Source: Mytilinidion resinicola
Taxonomy: Eukaryota; Ascomycota; Dothideomycetes; Mytilinidiales; Mytilinidiaceae
DNA: 64,000 nucleotides
Assembly: GCF_010093595.1 (NCBI RefSeq)
Contig: NW_022985465.1
Coordinates: forward strand, 49,760-113,759
Reading direction: 5' to 3'
In this document: piece by piece, positions 34,778-46,257 of the stretch
Layout of the letters: each line of letters starts with the position of its first letter
Numbering within the stretch: position 1 is the first letter of the stretch
Translations under genes and position numbers: made by a program
The notes under the pieces: model-generated
Told to the model about the DNA's origin: nothing
The model's input: only the letters and a program-made list of their open reading frames with translations
The model's database searches: none

Positions 34778-35398
34778 CTAGGGGAGGGATATTGGCACAC
34801 CCCCTAATCACTCCACGCACACCCCCCCTCTCGTTTGATCTTCTGATTGGCTGGAGCGGCTCGGAGCTTCGTCCGGAGCTCTATTCTCACGTGCATTTGC
34901 ACGTGTAGCCTTTTTTATTCACTTAGCCGTACGTGAGCTTATACGTGAGGCTATACAAATCGGCATAGCTATACAGCCTCTCTATTTTACAGTGCATTCT
35001 TTCCGATTCGTGTAGCCTTACATATAAGCTCACGTACGGCTGTATATACGGCTGCACAAATTGGAAAGAATGCACCGTAGAACGGAGAGGCTGTATAGCT
35101 ATGCCGATTCGTATGGCCTTATGTATAGCCTTACGTACGAGCTCACGTACAAGCTTATTTACGAGCTCACGTACAAGCTTACATGTGAGCTCATGTACGA
35201 GCTCACGTACGAGCTCGCGTACGGCCTCGCGTATAGCATCATGTGCAGAGAGACGTAAAGGTGAATGCCCAGAGGAAGCTCCGCGTTGCTCCGAGCCAAT
35301 TAGAAGGTGGTGAAGCGCCAAGAGGGGGGGGTGTGCGTGGAGTGAAAAAGGGGGTGTGCGCGGAGTGATTAGGGGGTGTGCCAATATCCCTCCCCTAG
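34778..35398. mobile_element. MULE-like TIR element 2 (0.62 kb)
   Basis: Ends are near-perfect inverted repeats beginning CTAGGGGAGGGATATTGGCA, then CACCCCCTAATCACTCC. Left arm contains TTTGATCTTCTGATTGGCTG, right arm (reverse) CTTGGCGCTTCACCACCTTC, as in the sister elements. The interior is made of ACGTGAGCT / ACGAGCTC units in both orientations and can fold back on itself. No coding capacity and no obvious target duplication. It sits directly behind the WD40 NLR stop codon. Confidence 0.8.
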
Positions 35399-36253
35399 AT
35401 TAGGTATAACTACTTAACCTTTTTAAGAGGGATAGCTATAATCTTACTAAGAGTTTTTAGTAACTTCCTAATAATCTTTTAAAGGCTCTATACTAGTCTC
35501 TTTATATTAAGTTTTTAGAAGTCTTTAATACAACTATAACTAATCTAGAAAAGGAGAATACTAAAAACTATACTATTTTAAAGTTTAACTTTTCCTATTC
35601 TATAGGCCCTATAGTTAGTGTATACTAAGGCGTAACGGCGAGGACGATTGGGTAGATATTAAAGGTGGATATGCCGCCGAGAAGGTAATATGCAACTAAA
35701 AAGAGCAGCTATTAATGGGAAGAAGTAAGGAGGAGAGACAGGCGGACAAGGGTAGCGGAAAAGTAATAATAATCCGCAAGGCTGGACATTATGTATATCT
35801 TCACCCTTAGTTCAACGAGGTTATGCTAGAAGAGATGAGAAACATATATTAGTAATCTCTAACAAAGGTTAGAGATAGGAAGTAGTTTGACATTAAGGCT
35901 GTCCACTGATATTTAACAGGCGCATTGTCTTACACTCAGGTTGAAATTGATGTGAACTCTGATTTCTATAGACGTCTAGCTAGTTGTATATATACTAGGG
36001 GAAGGAAGGGGGCCACCCCCAGGGTGGCGCGCTAGTAAGTTCAGATGAGCCCTGCACAGCTGAGGCTTCAGCTCGGTTCTCTACAGCTGATGTTCGGAGA
36101 GTAGCTTTCTGGCATATGAGTTGTTGATCCTAGGTTGTAGTGCTGCAACCTGAGTCTTACAGTATCGCATTTCCTGTTTCAGGACGCAATCTTAGCTCGC
36201 AATAAAGGTCGAAGTATCCGGCCACTGCGCACGCACGCTAGACCTGGTATCGC
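35399..36253. other. AT-rich decayed DNA with a short hydrolase-like relic
   Basis: 35399-35640 is strongly AT-rich and RIP-like. The plus strand at 35778-35852 reads AGHYVYLHP, a stop, then FNEVMLEEMRN, resembling the last helix-turn of an alpha/beta hydrolase (catalytic-His GHHVYL-type motif). It is too short and broken to name. The rest shows nothing. Confidence 0.35.
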
Positions 36254-36277
36254 ATGCGCCGGTATCTTTCTACCAAT

Positions 36278-36583
36278 TCACGATACGTGGCCACCTTTCG
36301 CGGTCTCTGGGTGCCAGATACAGTAAGGGAAATCCTCGTCTTCGTTCATGTCTGGAATCTCGTTGCTCATGATGGCTCTGGCATTGAGGGCTCGCGTGAA
36401 CTCGGGGAGCAAGCCGCGCAGTTCTTCCCCAAATCCATGATGATATCTAATGCCACGGATCGTGCAGATGCGGTGGAGTGGAACGCCAAGAGAATCTGGA
36501 ATGGCCTCGCCGCGGATGGCGTGGTGGCAGGCATGTTCATTGGCGGCGTTGATGGAGAGAGCGTGCAAATATGGGTGCGTCAT
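36278..36583 (-). CDS. Hypothetical short protein or truncated gene
   Basis: ATG at 36583 opens 101 codons: MTHPYLHALSINAANEHACH, later RICTIRGIRYHHGFGEELRG and a Glu/Asp-rich DMNEDEDFPYCIWHPETA. The composition is protein-like and better than the opposite frame (36254-36589 +), but no family is recognised. The gene may continue in an unseen exon, since the ORF ends abruptly after the WHPETA segment. Confidence 0.35.
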   Translation of the reverse strand: MTHPYLHALSINAANEHACHHAIRGEAIPDSLGVPLHRICTIRGIRYHHGFGEELRGLLPEFTRALNARAIMSNEIPDMNEDEDFPYCIWHPETAKGGHVS

Positions 36584-36984
36584 CTTTGAGTCTCGGAAGA
36601 CGATGCTTGAATGCTAAAACTGGACCCGAACAATGTGAGGGATAAGTAAAATTGTGGTTCCAAAATTGGCGATGGAGGAAGAAATGTGGTGGTGAGTATC
36701 TTGGGGATAGAAATAGGAAGAACACTAGTACTAAGGGAAGGTGCGGTCTAGAAAGCGCCATCTCAAGAAAAGTGAAATGAGCAAATGAAGAGAGGAGAAC
36801 TTCTTCTCCATACACCAGAAGTTGATCTAACGGCCCTTTTCATTGTACAAGTCACTCTTTCGTGACCAATCACAATGATCTACGACAAGAACCATTCGCA
36901 GTGTGACCTAGTGATCTGCTTCTCTAAAGCTAAGGATATCCCAGGCGGCAGTGCTCCGAGCTTTCTCGACGAACCCATTGGTAT
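36584..36984. other. Intergenic
   Basis: No supported gene or motif in this 400-bp stretch. Confidence 0.4.
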
Positions 36985-38112
36985 TCAAGAGTTTTCCTCC
37001 ACAAGCTTATCCACCATTGCTTCCATCTCCTCCTTAATCGGTGTCTTGAGGTATCCGTCTATATCCGCTTCCTGCTCTATGTTGTCGAGAACTCGCAAAT
37101 CCGGCGGGAGCCCCGGAGCAGGTGTATCGAGAGGAGTGGTTTCCTCCCTCTCAAGCGCCAAAACGAACGCGCTAAGCTCAAAGCTGTAAGGAAACTGCGC
37201 CCCAAAAAGGGAAAAAAAGTACCGAGAAAGAACTGGCGGCGAGCCAATTTCGCTTTTGTCATTAGATTCCCGAATCCAGTTCTCAAGATCCCGCAATTTG
37301 CTCAAAACATCGTCGGTAAACGTTACCGGCGGTACTACTTGGATCACAGGCTCGCGAAGATATCGTCTCGGGGTGGTCCCTGGCGAGGCTGGTGGTTGAC
37401 CGAATGAGTATGAAGGATAGGATGGGCCGAAATAAAATGGTTGTTGTCCTTGTGATTGCCTAAAAGGGGGTGGTGGGAGTCCTGGTGGTGATCTGAGATA
37501 GGGCAGGGAGCCTTGCCGACCAAAAGTAGGTTCGTAAGGGGCGGGAGCGACGTTCAGCTCCGCTTGGATATGAGCAGGTCTGCTTTGGGGTGGTTGACTG
37601 AGAGAAGACAATGAGCCTGGTCGACCAAAACGGGGTATCGGGAGGGTTTCGGACCGTTTGCTGAAGGAGCACGGCAAGAACCCTGGTGGATCGAAATGGC
37701 GTTTTGGGTTATTTGCAGGGCCACGTTCCGCTTTTGGCGTACCATTTGGTAGTGCAGGTAACTCCCGGTCGTAGCCGGAGCTGGTAGAGACACCGCCGCG
37801 GCCATCTACACCCATCATAACGCGCTCACCACTGCCCCAATCACAAAGTTTCGGGAAGGGGAAGCTTGTGGTGTTCGAGGGTTTGATTGAAGCTTTTGCC
37901 CCACGGATGGAGACCTGGTCAGTCCATGGCCCGAAATTTCCTGAGAGTTGTGTGTTTGTCTGCTCTCTATTATGGCCACCTCTTGTAAGATCTCCATTCG
38001 CACTGTGCTTTTGAGTAGTTGCCGCTGGCATGTTTGAGGTTGGTCCGTTCGAAGCAAAGCCGGGGTGCTTTCGGAGTCGGGTATGGGCTCCAGTGGACCG
38101 GGAAACCACCAA
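36985..38112 (-). CDS. Proline-rich hypothetical protein
   Basis: 375 codons in the minus-strand frame. The N-terminal two thirds are disordered and Pro/Ser/Gly-rich, with repeated short motifs around FGRPGSLSSL / FGRQGSLPYL followed by PPQ or SPPG. The C-terminal third looks folded (VTFTDDVLSKLRDLENWIRE, then FFSLFGAQFPYSFELSAFVL) and ends in an acidic helix. No known family. A different open frame upstream (38327-37815) begins MTLLVFEEKLLNTSEVLARF and has a membrane segment (SSIVIYILSLIAAIPSFTIT). It could be the true 5' exon of a membrane-anchored protein, but I could not fix a splice that joins them in phase. Confidence 0.5.
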   Translation of the reverse strand: MVVSRSTGAHTRLRKHPGFASNGPTSNMPAATTQKHSANGDLTRGGHNREQTNTQLSGNFGPWTDQVSIRGAKASIKPSNTTSFPFPKLCDWGSGERVMMGVDGRGGVSTSSGYDRELPALPNGTPKAERGPANNPKRHFDPPGFLPCSFSKRSETLPIPRFGRPGSLSSLSQPPQSRPAHIQAELNVAPAPYEPTFGRQGSLPYLRSPPGLPPPPFRQSQGQQPFYFGPSYPSYSFGQPPASPGTTPRRYLREPVIQVVPPVTFTDDVLSKLRDLENWIRESNDKSEIGSPPVLSRYFFSLFGAQFPYSFELSAFVLALEREETTPLDTPAPGLPPDLRVLDNIEQEADIDGYLKTPIKEEMEAMVDKLVEENS

Positions 38113-38411
38113 CGAAATGAAGTAATGAAGACTGATGTGATAGTGAATGACGGTATTGCGGCTATGAGCGAGAGAATGTATATGACAATAGAGGAGAGGC
38201 GTTTACGGTGATGAGTTTCGGACAGAGCCTTGGAAGGTAGAAGAAAACGGGGGAGGAAAGCACAAGCAAAGCGGGCAAGAACCTCCGACGTATTCAACAA
38301 CTTCTCTTCGAAGACCAAGAGAGTCATTCAGGAGACGATAGCAAGCTCGCAATACATGATACCTTTCTGTGAGAATTGACATACAGCACTCCCGCCCATT
38401 TTCACCGATGC

Positions 38412-40216
38412 CTATGCATGCATACTCGTCCCAAAGACAGTTGACAGATCACTTCCAGGCCCGAACGACAAATTGGCCCCAACCCCATGCCTCGCCAAAT
38501 GGTTTTGCAGCACTTTGACGTAATCCGGACTGAGTGTCTGTGCAATATATCGCATGCGGTTTACGACCCACTCGCGCATTGCCGGCGGCGTGATCACTAT
38601 CTGTGAAATGACGAAGAGTGGCCACACGAGTTGGTAACCACCAGCCGTTTTTGGAGTTTCCGGTGTTCCCTGTTGATTCTCCCGGTTTTTAAGTGAGGCA
38701 TAGCCGGCCCAGAGAGTGAGGAAGTGATGGCCAACGCGGTGCCCCTCACTGTTGCCGATGGCGGGTTTGAGAATCGTTTGCGGCGATATTGGGATTGAGG
38801 AGGGAAGATCGGGGTCCATAGAGAGGTCCTGCCCATCGGTGGAGGCATAACCGGCCAGTTGAGGGACTGTGGCGCAGATCTCGGCAGCGAGTTGCAAAAT
38901 GATTGTCTTGGAGGTTTCGACTTGGGCTACTAGATGTGCGGATAATGACGTCGGAACATGGAGCGCTTGGATTGCTTGAGTCAATATAAGCTTGTGCAAT
39001 CGTACTCGAGCCAAGCGGAGATTGTTCAAAAGCTGTGCGACAAAGGTTCCGCGGTATAGATAATAGCAGCCTTGGTAAATTAGCTCAGGATCAGCATCTG
39101 TGTATACAACGCGGTATTGCCATGCCGGCGGCATGGTCGCAGCAAAATATTTCATGTCATTGTCTAGCTGAATACACGATTGCTGGATATCACTGGGCGC
39201 GGCGACTAACCCAGAGTCGATCTTCCGCATGAGATTGATCCAGCGAATCATGAGGTCGAGGAATCTCGGCTGTGGCTTATTGGGATCGTTAAGGTCCGGT
39301 ATGTACTGCCTCAATCTGATGAAATCGTCCGGTATTGGGTTGCTTTGCATTAAAGACGTTATGACTATGTTCAGGCTGAGGCTGTTGAACAACCGTGCCC
39401 CGAGATCTGTCTTGAACTGCTCCCTGGAACGTAGCTTGGCTAGTTCGATGGCACCGTTCAAGTGGGTGACTAAGGTCTCCAGCGCTTGTTGACTTGGCGA
39501 CATGATCACCTCAAACAGGCCCAATAACATGACTGAAATGAGGGTCGAGTCCTTCTTTGCAGTGTCCTCGGATGCTAAGGCCAAATTGACCTCTCGAATA
39601 GCGGAAGAATACTTGGCGCGAGCTGTGTGGACTAGCTCTGGGACATTATTGACGGTGGCATATCCGGCCAAGCCAACTGCGAATATGCTTAAGTGGAAGT
39701 GTCGATCGATTCCTGGCTGCTGACAGAAGTCCGGAAGGTAGTCAAACTGGTATTGGTTCGCCTGGCGCCCAACATAATTGGCCATGAAGAAGTTGACCGC
39801 CAGCTGATCCAATGGCTGAGAGAGAGGTTGAGGCCTTTTTGAAAATCCCAGCAGGTTACCAGATTGGCCCGATACCTTGTTACCAAAGTCAGCACATGGC
39901 ATGTGGTGCAGGCGGTGGCGGCGATCACACTGACCACCGGAGCCAAGGGGGAGGGCGTTGCATTTGGAGGGCTCTCCCTCCGCACTTTTTCGGCGACTTG
40001 ATTACTCTGGTCCACAAACATCAAATCCACCTGACTTCGGTAGCCAGGGCATGGTCTTTTCCAAGCCACGCATTGGCCGCATTTTGGAACGGTTTGGTCG
40101 CACTGGTATTCCAGAGTTAGTACTCCATTAAAGCCGCTCTTCTTGCATCCACCTACTCTGATCTTCCTCTTCCGACAATTGGCGCAACCTCTGGAGGGCT
40201 TGCCACGGTACACCAT
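38412..40216 (-). CDS. Zn2Cys6 fungal transcription factor
   Basis: Exons 40216-40157, 40102-39935 and 39875-38412 (introns 54 bp GTAGGT..TACCAG and 59 bp GTCAGT..AACAAG), all joining at codon boundaries; 563 residues. The zinc cluster is split by intron 1 before Cys4: CANCRKRKIR then CDQTVPKCGQCVAWKRPC. The remainder is a fungal regulatory region of the type with LFEVIMSPSQQALETLVTHL and WQYRVVYTDADPELIYQGCY. No damage is seen. An imperfect palindrome with two CACGTG sites lies about 330-390 bp upstream. Confidence 0.88.
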
Positions 40217-40539
40217 ATTACGACCCAGCTTCAATAGATGCTTCAGACGACTTGAGGCGACGATCCCAAAGATGGCTAAGAAAGTTGTCACTGGTCTGGC
40301 GCAAACGTAGACTATATGGATCGGGAAGCCAGTGCGAAGTAGCTGCGCATCTCGTCATCTTTAGAGACGGGCAAGAGTGTCATAATGGTTGTAGTGGAGA
40401 TGATAGACCCCCTGCATGACTGAGGTCAAAATTAGTATGGCTGAGCTATCCCTAATTCGGTAAGCAGTGCGTGATTGGTTGGATAGAAGCAACGAAAATT
40501 CTGTTACACCAACCCCAATCTACCATAGTATTTTCATTA

Positions 40540-40605
40540 GGTTTTACGTCACGTGACCCGACTCTAGTACAGCTTTGGTTAGATCCAGATCACGTGACGG
40601 AAACC
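40540..40605. promoter_or_regulatory. Imperfect palindrome with two CACGTG sites
   Basis: GGTTTTACGTCACGTGACC and, inverted, GGTTTCCGTCACGTGATC lie about 30 bp apart, upstream of the divergently oriented Zn2Cys6 gene start at 40216. CACGTG is the bHLH E-box core. It could alternatively be a tiny foldback element. Confidence 0.35.
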
Positions 40606-40779
40606 TACCTCGCCGCGCCTCACTTCTTGCTCTCTTCTTCCAGCGTCATACATGAGATTTTAGCTCCACATCTGAGCGTTACACAAGATTCGACGGCACT
40701 CATTTGGTCCACGGATCAGAAACTCTCTTAGCAGGGTGGACTTGTGGCAGGGGTGCCGATTTAATGTTCGAAGGGTCCA

Positions 40780-41215
40780 GAAGGAGGATATGACAACCAA
40801 ACCGCAGACTTTTCGTCCACGAGAATTAAGGAGTGGCGTTTTGCCCTGCAGGGCGATGACAATGGACCCCGTTAGCCACTCGTGGTTCTCCTCTTGTGTG
40901 GATGATAAAATGGCATAGGCCAGCCTTGAGCCGCAATATATTAGAAGCTAAGTTTCTTTAAGACTTGGGGCCCCGAAATGGAACCTCGCAGGCCTCCGGG
41001 CCCGGAAATGGGCCTTCCGCGGCAGGGTGAGGACCCCAGTCTTAACCCTCCCTGTCGAATACAGGGCCCAAAACTGGGGTTCCAACGAGCTGCTCAGTCT
41101 CAGCTCAGGATGCGCTCGCTCAGGATGCGCTCACCCCAGCACAGCCACAGCTCAGGCTGGATCATGAGAAGCTCAGTTCCCTGAACGGGAAAGGAAATTG
41201 CGTGGGTGCACATTG
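40780..41215 (+). repeat. Dispersed repeat R, left copy (inverted partner at 46258-46620)
   Basis: Landmarks shared with the reverse complement of 46258-46620: TTAGCCACTCGTGG, TGGATGATAAAATGGC, GAATACAGGGCCCAAAACTG, GAGCTGCTCAGTCTC, GATGCGCTCACCCCAGCACA and CAGTTCCCTGAACGGGAAAG. A third, short piece is at 61281-61332. Confidence 0.75.
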
Positions 41216-41342
41216 GGGTGTTGTACTACCTGTTTCACAACACCAACAGCCCCATCACGCTGCCATTCCTCACCATCTTCCACCTCACCGGCGCTACATC
41301 TCCTATTATTCCTACGTATACTTCGCGTTACATTTATCCTCT

Positions 41343-42556
41343 CATGCCGGGAAAGCGCCCGCGCTCGACCTGCTCCGCCAGCAGCCCTGCGACGGCGCCC
41401 GAGGCGAGTCGACCCGCAAACGACTGGCTCGCGTTATTAAGGACTTCGCTCTTTATCGTCACTGCTCTATTGACCTCGCCTGCGGTCCTCCAGCGTCCCC
41501 TCGTCCTTGAAAGCGCCGCGTGTGCTCCGTCAACCCTCCTACCCTGCAACACCTGCGCAGCTCGAGTCCGCACGCCCCCGAACGTCAACAAGCCCGCTCC
41601 CTCGACCGCAGCTCCCCCTCTGCGCCTCACACCAACCTGCTCTCTTTTGAACAAAGCAGACAGTCCTTCTCCCCGATGACTAGCCCCCGAAATCCGTCCC
41701 TGACGCGAAAAGTCACCGCCATCACCGAGAAGAAGTAACTGGCCGGGTACACAAAGGGATTGCACTCCCAGAGGCGCTTGCTGACTTTGTGAAGACACTC
41801 AAGCGAAGCCGTGAGCAGGAGCCTTTGCCCCATGCACAAGCAATCATAGATACTCGGAGGGCTGCGTTGAAGGAGTACATTCTTTTCCGGGGCGAGGGCT
41901 CCTCTGGTGGGATCAAGGGCTTGACTGAAGGACCGGGTGAATCTAATCAAAGACTATCTTCCTACGCCGCCGCGTCTAACTGTCCCAGAGCTGTTGGGCT
42001 CGCTCGCGCGACCGCAGCCATACAGCTGCATCGGATATATCACTACCACAGGCGACGACACACACCCGCATTCGCCATGCCGTTTACCCGCGGGGAGGAT
42101 GGCATGGCTGACTAGTACCTTCGTACGTCACCTTTCCTTCCCATCACAGTTTCCTCAGCTAACTCTAGCCGCAGGCCCAACGTTGTTCACAACGCCGATA
42201 CACACTTCCCCTTTCTCACCACTTAGCGGAAGGCCGCTATCTTTGACGAAAACCAGGTCCACGCCTCCCTTCAAGCCGCACGCGACGGCGCCCTTCTCAT
42301 CAACTACATGCACGACTTCTACTCGCTTGCGTACCCAATCGCACCCCCGCGCAGCTCAAGACGTGTTATTTCTCCTTGACGATGGAGAGTTACAGTCATA
42401 CTTTGGATACACTGGCGGGAAGTAGACCCAGAAGATGACGAGGTATACTTCCGGATGGAGGACGTAGAGATGGCGCGCATGGGCAAGCTAGATGACCTGC
42501 TTGATGTGCGGAGGATACTGCACAATCATCTTAACTTCGCGTTGGGGGAAAGTTAG
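41343..42556 (+). pseudogene. Decayed gene of unknown family
   Basis: Protein-like segments appear in successive plus-strand frames: HAQAIIDTRRAALKEYILFR (about 41830-41890), DENQVHASLQAARDGALLIN (about 42250-42300), WREVDPEDDEVYFRMEDVE and LDDLLDVRRILHNHLNFALG (42415-42550). They are separated by stops and frame changes, for example a TAG after FPFLTT and a TGA after RRVISP. The order is consistent with one gene of about 350-400 codons. No named family is recognised. Confidence 0.45.
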
Positions 42557-43601
42557 GTGACGCCCCACTTCCTCACCTCTTTCTCTAGGGAATTTCAATG
42601 CGTGCACTCGCCCACACTTGACAGACACGGCACATGCACATGAAGACCATGCACGCACATACATTCAAATGGGGGTCATGACCACTACAGGTCGTACGCT
42701 ATCTCTACCACCAATGCGGTAATAACTCAATCTCCGCTACGATATCACCTCGCGCCTCGCCAGCATTCAGGTTGGTCACGCCAACCTCCTCTTTACCACG
42801 TTTCATCAGCTAACAGGCAACAGCTTCATCAAACCACTCTTTCAACACCGACGTCTTTGCTCTCCAGTCAGTCCTCATCGGCAATCCGCGGAGGTTCTTG
42901 ATCACACATTCATCCAACGATGGCCCATCACCATTCCATCTCTCGCTCCAGCACCCTCGTTGGAACAGGCCCGTGGGCATGTGCTGGCTTTGACATGGTG
43001 AAATAGTGCACGTCAATTGAATTTGGCGATGCAGGGAGGCAGCACGGTGGAGAAAGAGAAAGAGGTGGATAGAGGTGAGGATGACGATGTTAGGTTACGC
43101 GCGACAACACGCCTTCCACAGGTGAAGCACCGCCAGCACCGTCAACAAGCGCCCCAATCGAGCCCGCCCAAATCGAAGTCGGTAGCGAAGGCCGCTCGTC
43201 ACCTTTTAATCTTTCTCTGACTGCCCGTTGGGGCTACGAGTCGGCTCCAACGCTGCGCAAACGTAGGCGACAAGGGGGGTTGGATTGCATTCTACTTTCA
43301 ATAGACCTTAAAGAGTTAACAAATCTCAATTTTATCAACGCCAGCAACAAGTTCTATAGGCAAATCAGCCCATACAGTAACCTCGAATTCTGCAGTCCTA
43401 ATTAGTATTCTTACTCATCTTATTGTGGTACTGAAGAACAAATCACAGCAAAATCGTAATGGAAGAAGAAAACATCTCGAATTTCGGATGCCGTTACTTG
43501 GCCGGACACGCTGGGATTCGCAGCTGGCGAGTGGTTCGATGTCTGTCGCGAGAGATGTAACCGATCCGGACGCGGATGGTGAGATGCAAATCATTGCCTT
43601 T
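42557..43601. other. Intergenic
   Basis: No supported gene. Short frames at 42810-43220 and 43425-43679 have no recognisable domain; the latter is antisense to the end of the DUF7924 gene. Confidence 0.4.
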
Positions 43602-45354
43602 TCATTGCTTTCTCTTTGCCTTCTTGCTGTTGCTGGAACTAGTTTGGGTTATTTCTGGGGTAACTGGTTGTTCGTTTGACTGGGTATCGGGTATCACATT
43701 GGCTAAGCTGTACTCCTCAAGTCGTTGGGACAGCCCTGAGTGTGACGAAGCCAGTTCTTGATCATGCTCGGAGCCATCAAAATTCGAGTCAGCCGGTAAA
43801 TTGTCGATGACGGAGCAGAGTCTTTCAAATTGCTTCGGGACCCACAAGTCGTAGAGGTTGCGGACAAAGGTGTTTGCTTTCCACCTCTTATCCTCCTCCA
43901 TCGTTGGTGCAATACTAAATTCTGCAATTGAATGCCGGTAAAACTCAACACCATTCCCATTAATAACAGCGTAGTGGCCGAAAATCCTCACATCCACATC
44001 GCTGTGAGATATTGAAAACCCATTAATTTCTCGATGCAGCTCGTTCTCTCGACCAACCAAGCGGAAAAGTTTGTATACACCACGTAAGATAACAGACTGA
44101 GTGTGAGCGTTCTGTCGATCGGCAATGTCCAGTCCAACGGCTCCGCATTTTACTTCGCTGGAAAGAAACGGAAGATACATGTTATATATAGCTGCAAACC
44201 AGGAGTAATTAACAAGTAGGTCGCCGGTATAAGGTTGCAGCTTCTCAAGCTGTTTTCGACTGAAAGCATCTCTTTTGAATCCAACGCTAAAATCTGGCTG
44301 CGGACGAGGACTAGGGCGTGAACCGGAGCGGTTGAGGAAAGGGATAGAGTTAGTCCAGCATGCGTTGGTAGTCTCTCGGAGAATATCTAGGTGGTCGGCT
44401 CCCTCATCGGCCATTTTCTCTGGTGAAGGAACAATGAGCTCTGCAATGTAGCGGATTACCTTAGTCTCGTTCTCGCCTCTGATCCTTTTGCATGTCTTCC
44501 TATGCATTTCATCGTCAGAGAACACAGTATGTTCAGGTGGCGGCTGCAGTGCATTTAGGAGCGCTTCGCAAAGCTTAGTGCTTTCAGCAGTAATGCCTTC
44601 CTTGTAACCGTCCATAAAGCTACCACAATCTTTCAGTTGTTCTTCAAACATAGGATGATTATACGGGGCATTCGTCTGGTCCCGCGGTTGTTGGTTGCTC
44701 TGTGTCTGGGTCGTCTCCGTATTCAAGCTGGTGTTTGAGCGTTTGCGACTAAGCGATCGTCTTCTTGCACGCGCATCATTGACAAGATTTCCTAAACGAT
44801 TCATTGTGTCCTCTGCCGGCCAGGTGTTGTTCTTCGTCCAAAAGTTGATCCGAGCCTTGTTGAATGCCGCTGAAGATGTTCGTTCTCGTTTTGAGGGCGG
44901 CTCAGGTGGGTACGCAACTTCGTCTTCTCGAGGACGCTTTTTTTTCTGCGCGTATTCGTCAGACTTCATCTGGGGATTATTTCTAGTTTGTAGACGCTTT
45001 CTTGGCCGTTCCGTCGATGTATGTGTCTCGGGGTCTTGAGCTCGCTTTCTTGTACTGACGAGTCCTTTCTGGACTTGCTGTGAATTCGGGAGATCCTGCA
45101 CAAGCGATGTTAGATCATTGGCAATAGTGGTAGTTGGCGAATACGTGCTTCTTGCTTCGCTGAAATACGTGAACTACGTCGCGACTGTTGCGCTGCGATA
45201 CGTGAACTACGTCGCGTGCCTTTGCTGGTACCCCGATGCTGTTGCGCTGCGAAAGTCAGTACAGTATGGCAAAAGCTCGAGACGTCTTACGTTTAACTTG
45301 AGATGATTTACGCCGTCTCTTTTGAGCGGCTAAATCCGTTGGACCACAGGCCAT
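43602..45354 (-). CDS. DUF7924-type protein with PD-(D/E)XK-like core
   Basis: The main exon (about 45099-43602) encodes about 498 residues. The N-terminus is basic and Arg/Lys-rich (RPRKRLQTRNNP, KKKRPREDE), probably nuclear. The conserved fungal core follows: NHPMFEEQLKDCGSFMDGYK, ESTKLCEALLNALQPPPEHT, ETKVIRYIAELIVPSPE, HLDILRETTNACWTNSIPF, RPQPDFSVGFKRDAF, LPFLSSEVKCGAVGLDIADR, AHTQSVILRGVYKLFRLVGR. PDFSVG (Asp) and SEVKCG (Glu-x-Lys) form the expected nuclease-like active-site pair. The ORF starts with a non-ATG codon just after a TGTGCAG acceptor, so a short first exon is likely; an ATG at 45354 (MACGPTDLAAQKRRRKSSQ) fits, but the donor is not certain. It contains a Ser/Thr-rich tail. 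Role unknown. Confidence 0.75.
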
Positions 45355-45529
45355 ATCGATTGATATCGGAGGGTGGAAGCACTCATATGTTGCCGCCGAG
45401 TTTGAGGGTTGACTAGCGCCAGTCCGAAGCTAAGGCAAACGCCAAGCCAGAGGAATGCGCTAGTCCCAGTATGACGTGCTCCTGCCTTGTCAGGCACGTC
45501 GGCATCTATAAACCCCGACGCAACACTGT

Positions 45530-45880
45530 ATGCCCATCTACGGATGGCTTGCTGGCCAGCATCGCCCCGTCCGTCCTGAAAACGCGCCCGTCCCGAAAAC
45601 GCGCCCGTCCCCACGGGAATTCGACAGCATTGGCTGACCCAGCCGCCGCTCTGCCCAACATATCTGCAGACTACCTCCCCAAGCCGCGCAAAACGACGCC
45701 CTTATCCTCCTTCCATCCCGTCGCTCGCGCTTCGATCGTGCGATCAGCTCCATCGTGCGACCAGCCCAATCGTGCGACCAGCTCAATCGTGCGAGCAGTT
45801 CAATCGTGCGAGCAATTCAATCGTGCCATCTGCTCCATCGTGCGACCAGCTTAATCGTGCGATTGTGCGATGTTCAATAA
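45530..45880. repeat. Dispersed repeat with minisatellite (partner of 6640-7215)
   Basis: Contains a direct repeat of GAAAACGCGCCCGTCC near 45575-45612, the AAACGACGCCCTTATCCTCC block also seen near 6755, and an array of ~16-17 bp units TCGTGCGACCAGCTCAA at 45733-45872 (about 8 units). Confidence 0.6.
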
Positions 45881-46257
45881 GGGAGAGAAGATCCTCGAGA
45901 GATGTCTGCGTTGATGGCATAAAGTCACGTGGTTGCGTACCTTAATCCGCCAACTTGAACTGGGTTACTCTTGCTATCAGGCAACAGATTGGTTAGGTAG
46001 CGACGTTTTTAGGAAGTGTCGAATCCCTTCCCCACAGCTAGCTGGGCAGATTCAAGGGGTTTGAAGGTACGGCATGGTGAGGGTGCACGTTTTGCCAATT
46101 ATATCCGCTTGCTTGTGGGCTTTCAATCAATTAATCGCGAAGCCAGAATATGATGCTCCATATCAGCCGCCAGTCCGTGCAGGATATGTGATTAGAAGGG
46201 TTCTAAGAATATGCTAAGCCTAAAGTGGTCTGTATAACAGCTAGTACGATATCCAAA
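45881..46257. other. Intergenic
   Basis: No supported gene or motif. Confidence 0.4.

Noticed and set aside
34923..35384. Long ORFs rich in Tyr-Glu-Leu-Thr and Arg-Glu-Leu-Val repeats
   Set aside because: They are translations of the palindromic 12-bp units inside MULE-like element 2; both strands and several frames are open for the same reason.
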